Source: Micromonospora purpureochromogenes (GTDB lineage Bacteria; Actinomycetota; Actinomycetes; Mycobacteriales; Micromonosporaceae). Taken from it: a DNA stretch of 64,000 bases. The notes beneath the pieces are model-generated. The model did no database searches. It was given only the letters and a program-made list of their open reading frames with translations, and was not told the origin of the DNA. Position 1 is the first letter of the stretch, and every line of letters begins with the position of its first letter. Positions 25,336 to 32,401 of the stretch are shown here, piece by piece. The DNA lies in assembly GCF_900091515.1 (NCBI RefSeq), contig NZ_LT607410.1:4712001-4776000 (forward strand). The letters are read 5' to 3'. The translations under genes and the position numbers were made by a program.

Positions 25336-26157
25336 TCAGACCTTGCGGTACCGGGACTGGAGGAAGCAGTAGATCCCGAAGGCGGCGATGCCGAGCGCCA
25401 TCAGCGCCAGGAGGATCGGGCCGTACGACTGGTCGCGCAGGGTGCGCAGGGCGGCGTCCAGGCCCCGGGCCTTCTCCGGGTCGTACTTCACCGCCGCCAC
25501 CACGATCAGCAGGCCGGCGATCGCGAACACGGCGCCCCGGGCGGCATAGCCGGCCATGCCCAGCCGGCGGGTCAGCGTGCGGGTCTTCGGGCTCATCTCG
25601 CCGGTCTTCAGGTTCCGCTCGAACTTCTTCTTGAGCCCGTAGATCACCATGCCGATACCGACGATGGCGAGCACCAGACCGGCCAGCCCGACCAGCCAGC
25701 GGCCCCCGGCGGAGGTCATCAGCTTCTCGGACAGGGCCTCCTGCTGGTCGGCGCTGTTGGAGCTGGCGTCCTGGAACACCTTGACGGCGGTCCAGGCGAG
25801 CCAGAGGAAGACCACGGTGCGGACGACGGAGGTGATCCGCTCGAAGAGCCGGTCCCTGCCCTGCAGGAAGCGGTGCCCGACGGCGGCCTCCAGCGCCTGC
25901 CAGATCGCCATGGCGACCAGGCCGACCGCGATCGTGATCAGCAGGAACTTGCCGAGGGGCTGGGCGCCCAGGGTGCGCAGCGCGCCGTTCTGGTTGCCCT
26001 CCTCCCGGGAGTTGCCGAAGGCGATCTGCAAGGCGAGCCAGGCGAACAGCAGGTGCACGACCCCGTAGCCGATGAAACCGGCCCGGGTGAGGAGTTCCAG
26101 CCAGCGGCTGTCCGCGGTGCGGGCGGCGGTGGCTTCGGCGTTCCCGGTGAGAGACAT
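25336..26157 (-). CDS. DUF1206 membrane protein
   Basis: A 273-residue protein built of three repeated two-helix units, e.g. LLTRAGFIGYGVVHLLFAWL, VGLAGLVLAIVGIGMVIYGL and RLGMAGYAARGAVFAIAGLL. The GY/GL-rich repeat is diagnostic for DUF1206; function is unknown. ATG 26157 (MSLTGNAE) is chosen; GGAG lies about 12 bp upstream. It sits 68 bp before the MscS gene on the same strand, so co-transcription is possible. Confidence 0.88.
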   Translation of the reverse strand: MSLTGNAEATAARTADSRWLELLTRAGFIGYGVVHLLFAWLALQIAFGNSREEGNQNGALRTLGAQPLGKFLLITIAVGLVAMAIWQALEAAVGHRFLQGRDRLFERITSVVRTVVFLWLAWTAVKVFQDASSNSADQQEALSEKLMTSAGGRWLVGLAGLVLAIVGIGMVIYGLKKKFERNLKTGEMSPKTRTLTRRLGMAGYAARGAVFAIAGLLIVVAAVKYDPEKARGLDAALRTLRDQSYGPILLALMALGIAAFGIYCFLQSRYRKV

Positions 26158-26217
26158 GGCGCCACAATCTCCGATTGCGAAGATTCCCAAACGTGACGCG
26201 GCGCCGTCCCGACGCCG

Positions 26218-26583
26218 TCAGCTGCTGGTGTTGCGCGCCACGCGGATCTTGACCTGCTGGTCGGTGACGCTGTCCAGGGTGACCGCGAAGCCGCCCACCT
26301 CGGTGGCCTGCTGGCCGACGGTGAGCGAGAGCTGCTCGCCGGCCACCTCGACGGTGACCTGGTCGCCCTGGGCCCCGATCAGCTTGGCCTCGACGCCGAG
26401 GATGTTCGCGCTGGCGTCGACGCCCCGGTCGAAGGTGACCGTGCAGGCGTCCAGGCCGCAGTCGGTGTCGGCCCCCTCGGAGCTGCAGCCGGCCAGCACG
26501 GCCACGCCGAGGGCCAGGCCGGCGAGCAGGCCGGCAACGCGGCGGGTGGGGGTGAGCGGGGAGGTAGCGGATTGCGTCGTCAC
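26218..26583 (-). CDS. Small lipoprotein
   Basis: A 121-residue secreted protein with lipobox GVAVLAGC near residue 33, a short cysteine-containing stretch DCGLDACTVTFDRGVDAS and a predicted beta-rich domain. Expected to be attached to the outer face of the membrane. GTG 26583 lacks a ribosome site, but TACCCT (26591-26596, minus) ends 7 nt before it, fitting a leaderless message. Not assigned to a family. Confidence 0.82.
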   Translation of the reverse strand: MTTQSATSPLTPTRRVAGLLAGLALGVAVLAGCSSEGADTDCGLDACTVTFDRGVDASANILGVEAKLIGAQGDQVTVEVAGEQLSLTVGQQATEVGGFAVTLDSVTDQQVKIRVARNTSS

Positions 26584-26667
26584 GCGACCAAGGGTACGAG
26601 ACGGCGACGGGACCGGCACCGCCCGCGTGATCATCAGGGCCCCGGGGCCGCGCGTTAGGGTCCGGTC

Positions 26668-27894
26668 ATGCCGTTCGACATCGCCCGGACCCGGGCCGCC
26701 TACCCCGCCCTGACCGAGGGTTTCGCCCACTTCGACGGTGCCGGCGGCACCCAGACCCCGCAGTCGGTGATCGACGCGGTCAGCGCGGCGATGGGCACCG
26801 CGCTCGGCAACCGCACCCCCGCCTTCGCGCCCGGCCACCGGTCGCTGGAGCTGGTCGACGCCGCCCGCGCCGCGGTGGCCGACCTGCTCGGCGCGGCGCC
26901 GCGCGGGGTGGTGCTCGGGCCGAGCGCGACCGCGCTGACGTACACGCTGGCCCGGACCCTGGGCGCGACCTGGCGTCCCGGCGACGAGGTGGTGGTCTCC
27001 CGACTCGACCACGACGCGAACGTGCGGCCCTGGGTGCAGGCGGCCCTGGCGGCCGGCGCGACCGTGCGCTGGGCGGAGTTCGACCCGGCCACCGGTGAGC
27101 TGCCCGCCGGCCAGTACGCCGAGCTGGTCGGCGAGCGGACCCGGCTGGTCGCGGTGACCGCCGGCAGCAACGCCGTCGGCACGATGCCGGACGTGGCGGC
27201 GATCGCCAAGACCGCGCACGCGGCCGGCGCGCTGGTCTGCGTCGACGGGGTGCACTCCGTGCCGCACGGCCCGACCGATCTCGCCTCGACCGGCGCGGAC
27301 TTCCTGGTCACCAGCGCCTACAAGTGGTCCGGCCCGCACCTGGCCGCGATGGTGGCCGACCCGGCCCGGTGGGAGTCGCTGCACCCGGCCAAGCTGGTCC
27401 CCTCCTCCGACGCGGTGCCCGACCGGTTCGAGGCCGGCACCCCGAGCTTCCCGCTGCTGGCCGGGGTGGCCGCCGCGGTGGACCACCTGGCCGGGTTGGA
27501 CCCGAGCGCCACCGGCGACCGGCGGGAGCGGGTCCGGGCCGGGCTGGCCGCCGCCCAGGCGTACGAGGAGGCGCTCTTCGACCGGCTGCTGGCCGGGCTG
27601 GCCGACAACTCCGCGGTGACCGTGTACGGCTCCGCGGCGCGGCGCTGCCCGACGGTGTCGTTCCGGCTCGCCGGCTGGTCGCCGGCGGGGCTGGCGGCGG
27701 CGCTGGGCGAGGCGCGGCTCTGCCTCTCCTCCGGCGACTACTACGCCTACGAGTACTTCCGGACGATGGGGCTGCGGGAGACCGGCGGCGCGGTCCGGGC
27801 CAGCGTCTACCACTACAACACGGCCGACGAGGTGGACCGGTTGCTCAGCGAACTGCACACCCTGGCCCGGCAGCGGGAGACAATGGGCCGGTGA
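26668..27894 (+). CDS. Cysteine desulfurase-like class V aminotransferase
   Basis: A 408-residue PLP enzyme resembling SufS, of the VC1184-like subfamily. PLP lysine lies in TSAYKWSGPH and the cofactor Asp/His in VCVDGVHSVPHG. The loop that in true desulfurases carries the catalytic Cys (RTGHHC) reads CLSSGDYYAYEYF, so persulfide chemistry is doubtful. TAGGGT ends 6 nt before the ATG, so the message may be leaderless. The stop overlaps the start of a small acetyltransferase. Confidence 0.9.
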   Translation: MPFDIARTRAAYPALTEGFAHFDGAGGTQTPQSVIDAVSAAMGTALGNRTPAFAPGHRSLELVDAARAAVADLLGAAPRGVVLGPSATALTYTLARTLGATWRPGDEVVVSRLDHDANVRPWVQAALAAGATVRWAEFDPATGELPAGQYAELVGERTRLVAVTAGSNAVGTMPDVAAIAKTAHAAGALVCVDGVHSVPHGPTDLASTGADFLVTSAYKWSGPHLAAMVADPARWESLHPAKLVPSSDAVPDRFEAGTPSFPLLAGVAAAVDHLAGLDPSATGDRRERVRAGLAAAQAYEEALFDRLLAGLADNSAVTVYGSAARRCPTVSFRLAGWSPAGLAAALGEARLCLSSGDYYAYEYFRTMGLRETGGAVRASVYHYNTADEVDRLLSELHTLARQRETMGR

Positions 27895-28178
27895 GCTACC
27901 TGGTCGAGGAGAACCCCGCCAAGCATCGCTTCGAGATCCTGGTCGACGACGCGCTGGCCGGCTTCACGGCGTACCTGCCGCGCGGCGAGGTGCGGATCTT
28001 CACCCACACGGAGGTGCGCCCGGAGTTCCAGGACATGGGGGTCGGCGCCGCGCTGGTCCGGGCCACCCTTGACCAGGTGCGCGAGCAGGGCGGCCGGTTG
28101 GTGCCGCAGTGCCCGTTCGTGCGGGCGTACATCGAGCGGCATCCCGAGTACGCCGACCTGGTCTTCGAGCCGGCCTGA
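27891..28178 (+). CDS. Small GNAT-type acetyltransferase (YjdJ-like)
   Basis: A 95-residue minimal GNAT protein: LVEENPAKHRFEILVDDALA, TEVRPEFQDMGVGAALVRAT (acetyl-CoA loop) and RLVPQCPFVRAYIERHPEY, the COG2388 pattern. Such proteins bind acetyl-CoA but substrates are mostly unknown. GTG 27891 overlaps the upstream stop as GTGA, so both are co-translated. Confidence 0.88.
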   Translation: MSYLVEENPAKHRFEILVDDALAGFTAYLPRGEVRIFTHTEVRPEFQDMGVGAALVRATLDQVREQGGRLVPQCPFVRAYIERHPEYADLVFEPA

Positions 28179-28189
28179 CCGCCGCCGGG

Positions 28190-28425
28190 TCGCCTTCGTT
28201 CGCGACTGCGGGGCTCGCAACCCCGGCTCACTCCTCGCGCTCACCGGGTCGCCTTCGTTCGCGACTGCGGGGCTCGCAACCCCGGCTCACTCCTCGCGCT
28301 CACCGGGTCGCCTTCGTTCGCGACTGCGGGGCTCGCAACCCCGGCTCACTCCTCGCGCTCACCGGGTCGCCTTCGTTCGCGACTGCGGGGCTCGCAACCC
28401 CGGCTCACTCCTCGCGCTCACCGGG
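28190..28425. repeat. Four tandem copies of a 59-bp repeat
   Basis: Exact 59-bp period, units starting at 28190, 28249, 28308 and 28367, apparently identical. Each contains TTCGTTCGCGACTGC, the small hairpin GCGGGGCTCGCAACCCCG and CTCACTCCTCGCGCTCACC. The period is not a multiple of three. The array fills the space between the acetyltransferase gene and the convergent hexosaminidase gene. Confidence 0.95.
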
Positions 28426-28472
28426 CCCGCCGCACCGGGCGATCGTCGTCGCGGTGCGGCGGGGCGGAGTGG

Positions 28473-29957
28473 TCAGCGGGGGCCGGCGAGCAGTTCGGCG
28501 GCGGCCCGCGCGCCGGCGCGGGTGGCGCCGTGGGTGGCCACGTGCACCCGGCCGACGACCAGTTCGGGCACGCCCAGCTCGACCACGACCGCGTCCGGCC
28601 GGGCGGCGAGGGCCCGCTCGACGGCGGACCGCATCCAGTCGTGCCGGTGCAGGTCGCGGACGACCAGTACGACCGGCCGGCCGCCGGCCCCGGCCGTCGG
28701 ATCCGCGGGCACCTCGGACTCGGCGAACCGGGCGGTGGTGGTGCCGGGCCGCAGCGCGGCCAGCGGGGCGGCGATGCCCCAGGGGGTCTCCGGGCCGATG
28801 GCGATGTTGCGCAGCGGGGAGAACTCCACCACGTGGGCGGGGGCGACCAGCGGCAGAGCGGCGGTGGCGCCGCTGACCCGCAGGGCCCGGCGCGCGGCGG
28901 CCAGGCCGACCGGCGAACCGTCGTGGGCCGGCACGCCCCCCGCCGGCAGGTCGGCGCGGGCGGCCACCGTCCAGGCGGCGAGCTGACCGACCCGCTTGGC
29001 CGCCTCGGCGAGCCGTTCCTCGGGCAGTTCCCCGGCCATGACGGCGGCGACGATGGCGTCGCGCAGGTGGCGGGCGGCGTCCTCGTCGGCCCGTTCCCCG
29101 CCGACGCAGACCGCGTCGGCCCCGGCGGCCAGGGCGCGCACGGCGGCGCCGGCGAAGCCGTACCGGTCGGTGACCGCCCGCATCTCCACCGCGTCGGTGA
29201 TCACCACGCCGGAGAAGCCCAGCTCCTCGCGGAGCAGGTCGCCGAGGATGCGGGGGCTGAGGGTGGCGGGCAGTTCCTCGTCGAGGGCGGGCACGAGCAG
29301 GTGCCCGGTCATCACGGCCTGCACCCCGGCCGCCACGGCGGCTCGGAACGGGACCAGCTCGCCGGCGTCGAGGCGGGCCCGGCTGGCGCCGATGCGGGGC
29401 AGGTCGTGGTGCGAGTCGACCCGGGTGTCGCCGTGGCCGGGGAAGTGCTTGGCGCAGGCGGCGACGCCGGCGGACTGGAGGCCGCGTACCCAGGCGGCGG
29501 TGTGCCGGGCGACCAGCTGGGGGTCGGCGCCGAAGGACCGGACGCCGATCACCGGGTTGGCCGGGTTGTTGTTGACGTCGGCGTCCGGGGCGTAGTTGAG
29601 GGTGATGCCGAGGGCGGCGAGGTCGGCGCCGAGGTCCCGGGCCACTTCCTCGGTCAGCGCCGGGTCGTCGACCGCGCCGAGGGCGAAGTTGCCCGGGCGG
29701 GAGCTGCCCAGCGCCGACTCGATCCGGGTGACGTCGCCGGCCTCCTCGTCGATGGCCACCAGCACGTCCGGCCGTTCGGCGCGCAGGGTCGCGGTGAGCG
29801 CGGCCAGCTGGCCGGGGTCGACGACGTTGCGGGCGAACAGGACCACCGAGCCGAGCCCCTCGCCGAGCCAGCGGCAGACCCAGTCGGGCGGGCTGGTGCC
29901 GACGAAACCCGGCTGCAGGACGGCGGCCGCCAGGCCTGCCAGGTTGCGCTCGCTCAT
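28473..29957 (-). CDS. Glycoside hydrolase family 3, probable beta-N-acetylhexosaminidase
   Basis: A 494-residue GH3 enzyme with the NagZ-type motif KHFPGHGDTRVDSHHDLP (catalytic His/Asp) and nucleophile Asp in GVVITDAVEMRAV, plus a C-terminal domain of about 150 residues. Such enzymes release N-acetylglucosamine from peptidoglycan fragments. No signal peptide is visible, suggesting cytoplasmic recycling. ATG 29957 has GGGGG upstream. Confidence 0.9.
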   Translation of the reverse strand: MSERNLAGLAAAVLQPGFVGTSPPDWVCRWLGEGLGSVVLFARNVVDPGQLAALTATLRAERPDVLVAIDEEAGDVTRIESALGSSRPGNFALGAVDDPALTEEVARDLGADLAALGITLNYAPDADVNNNPANPVIGVRSFGADPQLVARHTAAWVRGLQSAGVAACAKHFPGHGDTRVDSHHDLPRIGASRARLDAGELVPFRAAVAAGVQAVMTGHLLVPALDEELPATLSPRILGDLLREELGFSGVVITDAVEMRAVTDRYGFAGAAVRALAAGADAVCVGGERADEDAARHLRDAIVAAVMAGELPEERLAEAAKRVGQLAAWTVAARADLPAGGVPAHDGSPVGLAAARRALRVSGATAALPLVAPAHVVEFSPLRNIAIGPETPWGIAAPLAALRPGTTTARFAESEVPADPTAGAGGRPVVLVVRDLHRHDWMRSAVERALAARPDAVVVELGVPELVVGRVHVATHGATRAGARAAAELLAGPR

Positions 29958-30014
29958 GCGGCCCCCGTACCCCCGTGTGGTCGTCCGACGGCCTCTCGCC
30001 GTCGCGGTGCTGCC

Positions 30015-30043
30015 ATGGTCACACCGGGCAACGAAATAGTCAA
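30015..30043 (-). promoter_or_regulatory. Candidate promoter of the GH3 gene
   Basis: Minus strand TTGACT (30038-30043), 17 bp, GACCAT (30015-30020), within an unusually AT-rich island (30034-30060). Predicted start about 50 nt before the coding region. Confidence 0.45.
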
Positions 30044-30098
30044 TAAACCTTACTGTTACCGTCTGGCGCCCTCCGGGGCGGCGTGCGACAGTGCGGGA

Positions 30099-30224
30099 AT
30101 GGATCTGCTGCCGCTCGCCGACGCCACCTCGCCGGCCGACGTCCCCGGCGTGCGCCTGCTCGGCGTCGTGGTCGGCGGCCTGCTGCTGCTCGCCGCCATC
30201 CGGGCCATGTTCGGCCGCCGCTGA
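30099..30224 (+). CDS. Possible 41-residue membrane peptide
   Basis: MDLLPLADATSPADVPGVRL leads into one hydrophobic helix LLGVVVGGLLLLAAIRAMF and ends GRR. Only a weak GGGA precedes the ATG. It sits between the GH3 gene and the LLM gene in 344 bp that otherwise hold promoters. Codon use looks right for the genome but support is limited. Confidence 0.4.
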   Translation: MDLLPLADATSPADVPGVRLLGVVVGGLLLLAAIRAMFGRR

Positions 30225-30301
30225 CTGATCCCCCGAGTCCGGGGTAGGGCATCCCTGGTCAGCCCGGCGCGTCCGGCGCCGGGCGACGGCGAGGGGGAAA
30301 G

Positions 30302-31252
30302 ATGAAGATCGGTTACTTCCTGTCCAGTGAGGAGTTCACCCCGGCGGAGTTGCTGGAGCAGGCGCGCGGCGCCGAACGCGCCGGGTTCGAGGCGCTGTGG
30401 ATCTCGGACCACTACCACCCCTGGGTGGAGGCGCAGGGGCAGAGTCCCTTCGTCTGGTCGACCATCGGCGCGCTCAGCCAGGTCTGCTCGCTGCCCGTCA
30501 CCACCGCGGTGACGTGCCCGACCGTCCGCATCCACCCGGCGGTGCTCGCCCAGGCCGCGGCCACCAGCGCGGTCCTGCACTCCGGGCGCTTCGTGCTCGG
30601 CGTGGGCTCCGGCGAGGCGCTCAACGAGCACATCCTCGGCGACGCCTGGCCGCAGACCGACGTCCGGCTGGAGATGCTGCAGGAGGCGGTCGAGGTGATG
30701 CGCGAGCTGTGGCAGGGCGGATTCGTCAACCACCACGGCAAGCACTACACCGTCGAGCACGCCCGGATCTACACGCTGCCCGACGCGCCCCCACCGGTCT
30801 ACGTCTCCGGCTTCGGTCCCAAGGCGATCGACCTGGCCGCCCGGATCGGCGACGGCTACATCAGCGTCATGCCCGACGCCGACATGGTCCGCCGGTTCCG
30901 GGAGAGCGGCGGCGGCGACAAGCCGTGCCAGGCCGGCTTCAAGGCGGCGTACGCCGACAGCGAGGAGGAGGGCGCGCGGTTGGCGTACGAGAAGTGGCCG
31001 AACGCCGGGGTGCCCGGCGAGCTGTCCCAGGTGCTGCCCTCCCCCCGCCACTTCGAGCAGGTCGCCCAGCTGGTCAAGCCGGAGATGATGAAGAAGTCGT
31101 TCGTCTGCGGCAACAGCGCCGACGCGCACCTGGAGATGATCGACCAGTACGCCAAGGCCGGCTTCGACGAGGTCTACGTCGCCAACACCGGCCCGCACAC
31201 CCAGGGCCTGTTCGACCTCTACCAGCGCGAGGTGCTGCCCCGCCTGCGCTGA
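30302..31252 (+). CDS. LLM-class F420-dependent oxidoreductase (Fgd-related)
   Basis: A 316-residue TIM-barrel enzyme of the luciferase-like family related to F420-dependent glucose-6-phosphate dehydrogenase: MKIGYFLSSEEFTPAELLEQ, LWISDHYHPWVEAQGQSPF, TTAVTCPTVRIHPAVLAQAA, RFVLGVGSGEALNEHILG. These match the TIGR03557-like group, whose substrate is uncertain, rather than classical Fgd. GAGGGGG precedes the ATG. No F420 synthesis gene is in the window. Confidence 0.88.
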   Translation: MKIGYFLSSEEFTPAELLEQARGAERAGFEALWISDHYHPWVEAQGQSPFVWSTIGALSQVCSLPVTTAVTCPTVRIHPAVLAQAAATSAVLHSGRFVLGVGSGEALNEHILGDAWPQTDVRLEMLQEAVEVMRELWQGGFVNHHGKHYTVEHARIYTLPDAPPPVYVSGFGPKAIDLAARIGDGYISVMPDADMVRRFRESGGGDKPCQAGFKAAYADSEEEGARLAYEKWPNAGVPGELSQVLPSPRHFEQVAQLVKPEMMKKSFVCGNSADAHLEMIDQYAKAGFDEVYVANTGPHTQGLFDLYQREVLPRLR

Positions 31253-31327
31253 CCCGGGGCACCCGGGCCGGATCGGCGCCGGCCCGGGCGCGATATTCGG
31301 GTGCGCCGCCCGGTCCCGGCCCCGATC

Positions 31328-32398
31328 ATGATCGGCGTGCACTCCGCCCTCACGGTGACCCCGGCCGAACTGCCCGCGCTGCTGCTGCACGTCGCGGTGG
31401 TCCGGCCCGTCTTCGTCTGGGGCGCACCGGGCATCGGCAAGAGTTCGCTGGTCCGGGCCTTCGCCGACTCGCTCGGCCTGCCCTGCGTGACGCTGGTCGG
31501 CACCCAGCTCGCCGCCGAGGACCTGATCGGCGTGCCGGAGCTGCGCGACGGGCGCAGCCGCTTCGCCCCGCCCGAGTCGATCGCCCGCACCGAGCCGTAC
31601 TGCCTCTTCCTGGACGAGCTGAACTCCTCCAGCCCCGAGGTGCAGAAGGCCTTCTACTCGCTGATCCTGGACCGCCGGATCGGCTCGTACGAGCTGCCGG
31701 CGGGCTCGATCGTGATCGGCGCCGGCAACCGGGCCACCGACAACGCGCTCGCCCGGCCGATGGCGTCCGCCCTGGTCAACCGGCTGGTGCACGTGCACCT
31801 GCGGGCCTCGGCCACCGACTGGCTGGCCTGGGCGGCCGGCGCGGGCCTGCACCCGTGGGTGCTGGACTACCTGACCGAGCGCCCGGACCAGTTGTGGGTG
31901 GCGCCGCCGAAGACCGAGGAGCCGTTCTCCACCCCGCGCAGCTGGCACATGCTCTCCGACGCGCTGCGCTCCTTCGGCGAGGGCGTCGACGAGGCGACCG
32001 TCCGGCTGCTGGCGGCCGGCACGCTGACCGGGCAGCACGCGGCCGGCTTCACCGCGTACGTCAAGACGGTGCGCCACCGGTACGGCCTGGACGCCATCGT
32101 CCGGGGCGACGCCGGCTGGCCGCGCGCGGCGACCGACCGTGACCTGCTCTACTTCTTCGCCGAGGCGTTCCGGGCGCGGCTGGTCAAGGAACTGCCCGCC
32201 GACCGGGACCACGCCTCCCGCCCGGTCCGCGACTTCGCCCTGCGCGCCAAGGGCCTGCTGGTGGAGCTGGCCGAGATCTCCCTGGAGTGCGCCCAGCTGG
32301 TCGTCGCCACCGACGACGACGGGATGCCGGTGCTGCCGGCGTGGTTCCTGGTCGAGGTGACCCGGGACCTGCCCCGGCTCGTCGCGGCCCGGGCCTGA
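31328..32398 (+). CDS. MoxR-type AAA+ ATPase
   Basis: A 356-residue AAA+ protein: Walker A WGAPGIGKSSLVRAF, Walker B LFLDELNSSSPEVQKAFYSL, sensor 1 IGAGNRATDNALARPM. MoxR ATPases act as chaperones with VWA-domain partners, and the next gene, 3 bp downstream, encodes one. ATG 31328 was chosen; in-frame GTG codons at 31301 and 31337 are alternatives and no strong ribosome site distinguishes them. Confidence 0.9.
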   Translation: MIGVHSALTVTPAELPALLLHVAVVRPVFVWGAPGIGKSSLVRAFADSLGLPCVTLVGTQLAAEDLIGVPELRDGRSRFAPPESIARTEPYCLFLDELNSSSPEVQKAFYSLILDRRIGSYELPAGSIVIGAGNRATDNALARPMASALVNRLVHVHLRASATDWLAWAAGAGLHPWVLDYLTERPDQLWVAPPKTEEPFSTPRSWHMLSDALRSFGEGVDEATVRLLAAGTLTGQHAAGFTAYVKTVRHRYGLDAIVRGDAGWPRAATDRDLLYFFAEAFRARLVKELPADRDHASRPVRDFALRAKGLLVELAEISLECAQLVVATDDDGMPVLPAWFLVEVTRDLPRLVAARA

Positions 32399-32401
32399 GC
32401 G

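Noticed and set aside
28190..28425. CRISPR array
   Set aside because: The 59-bp units are contiguous and identical, with no spacers, and no cas genes are nearby.
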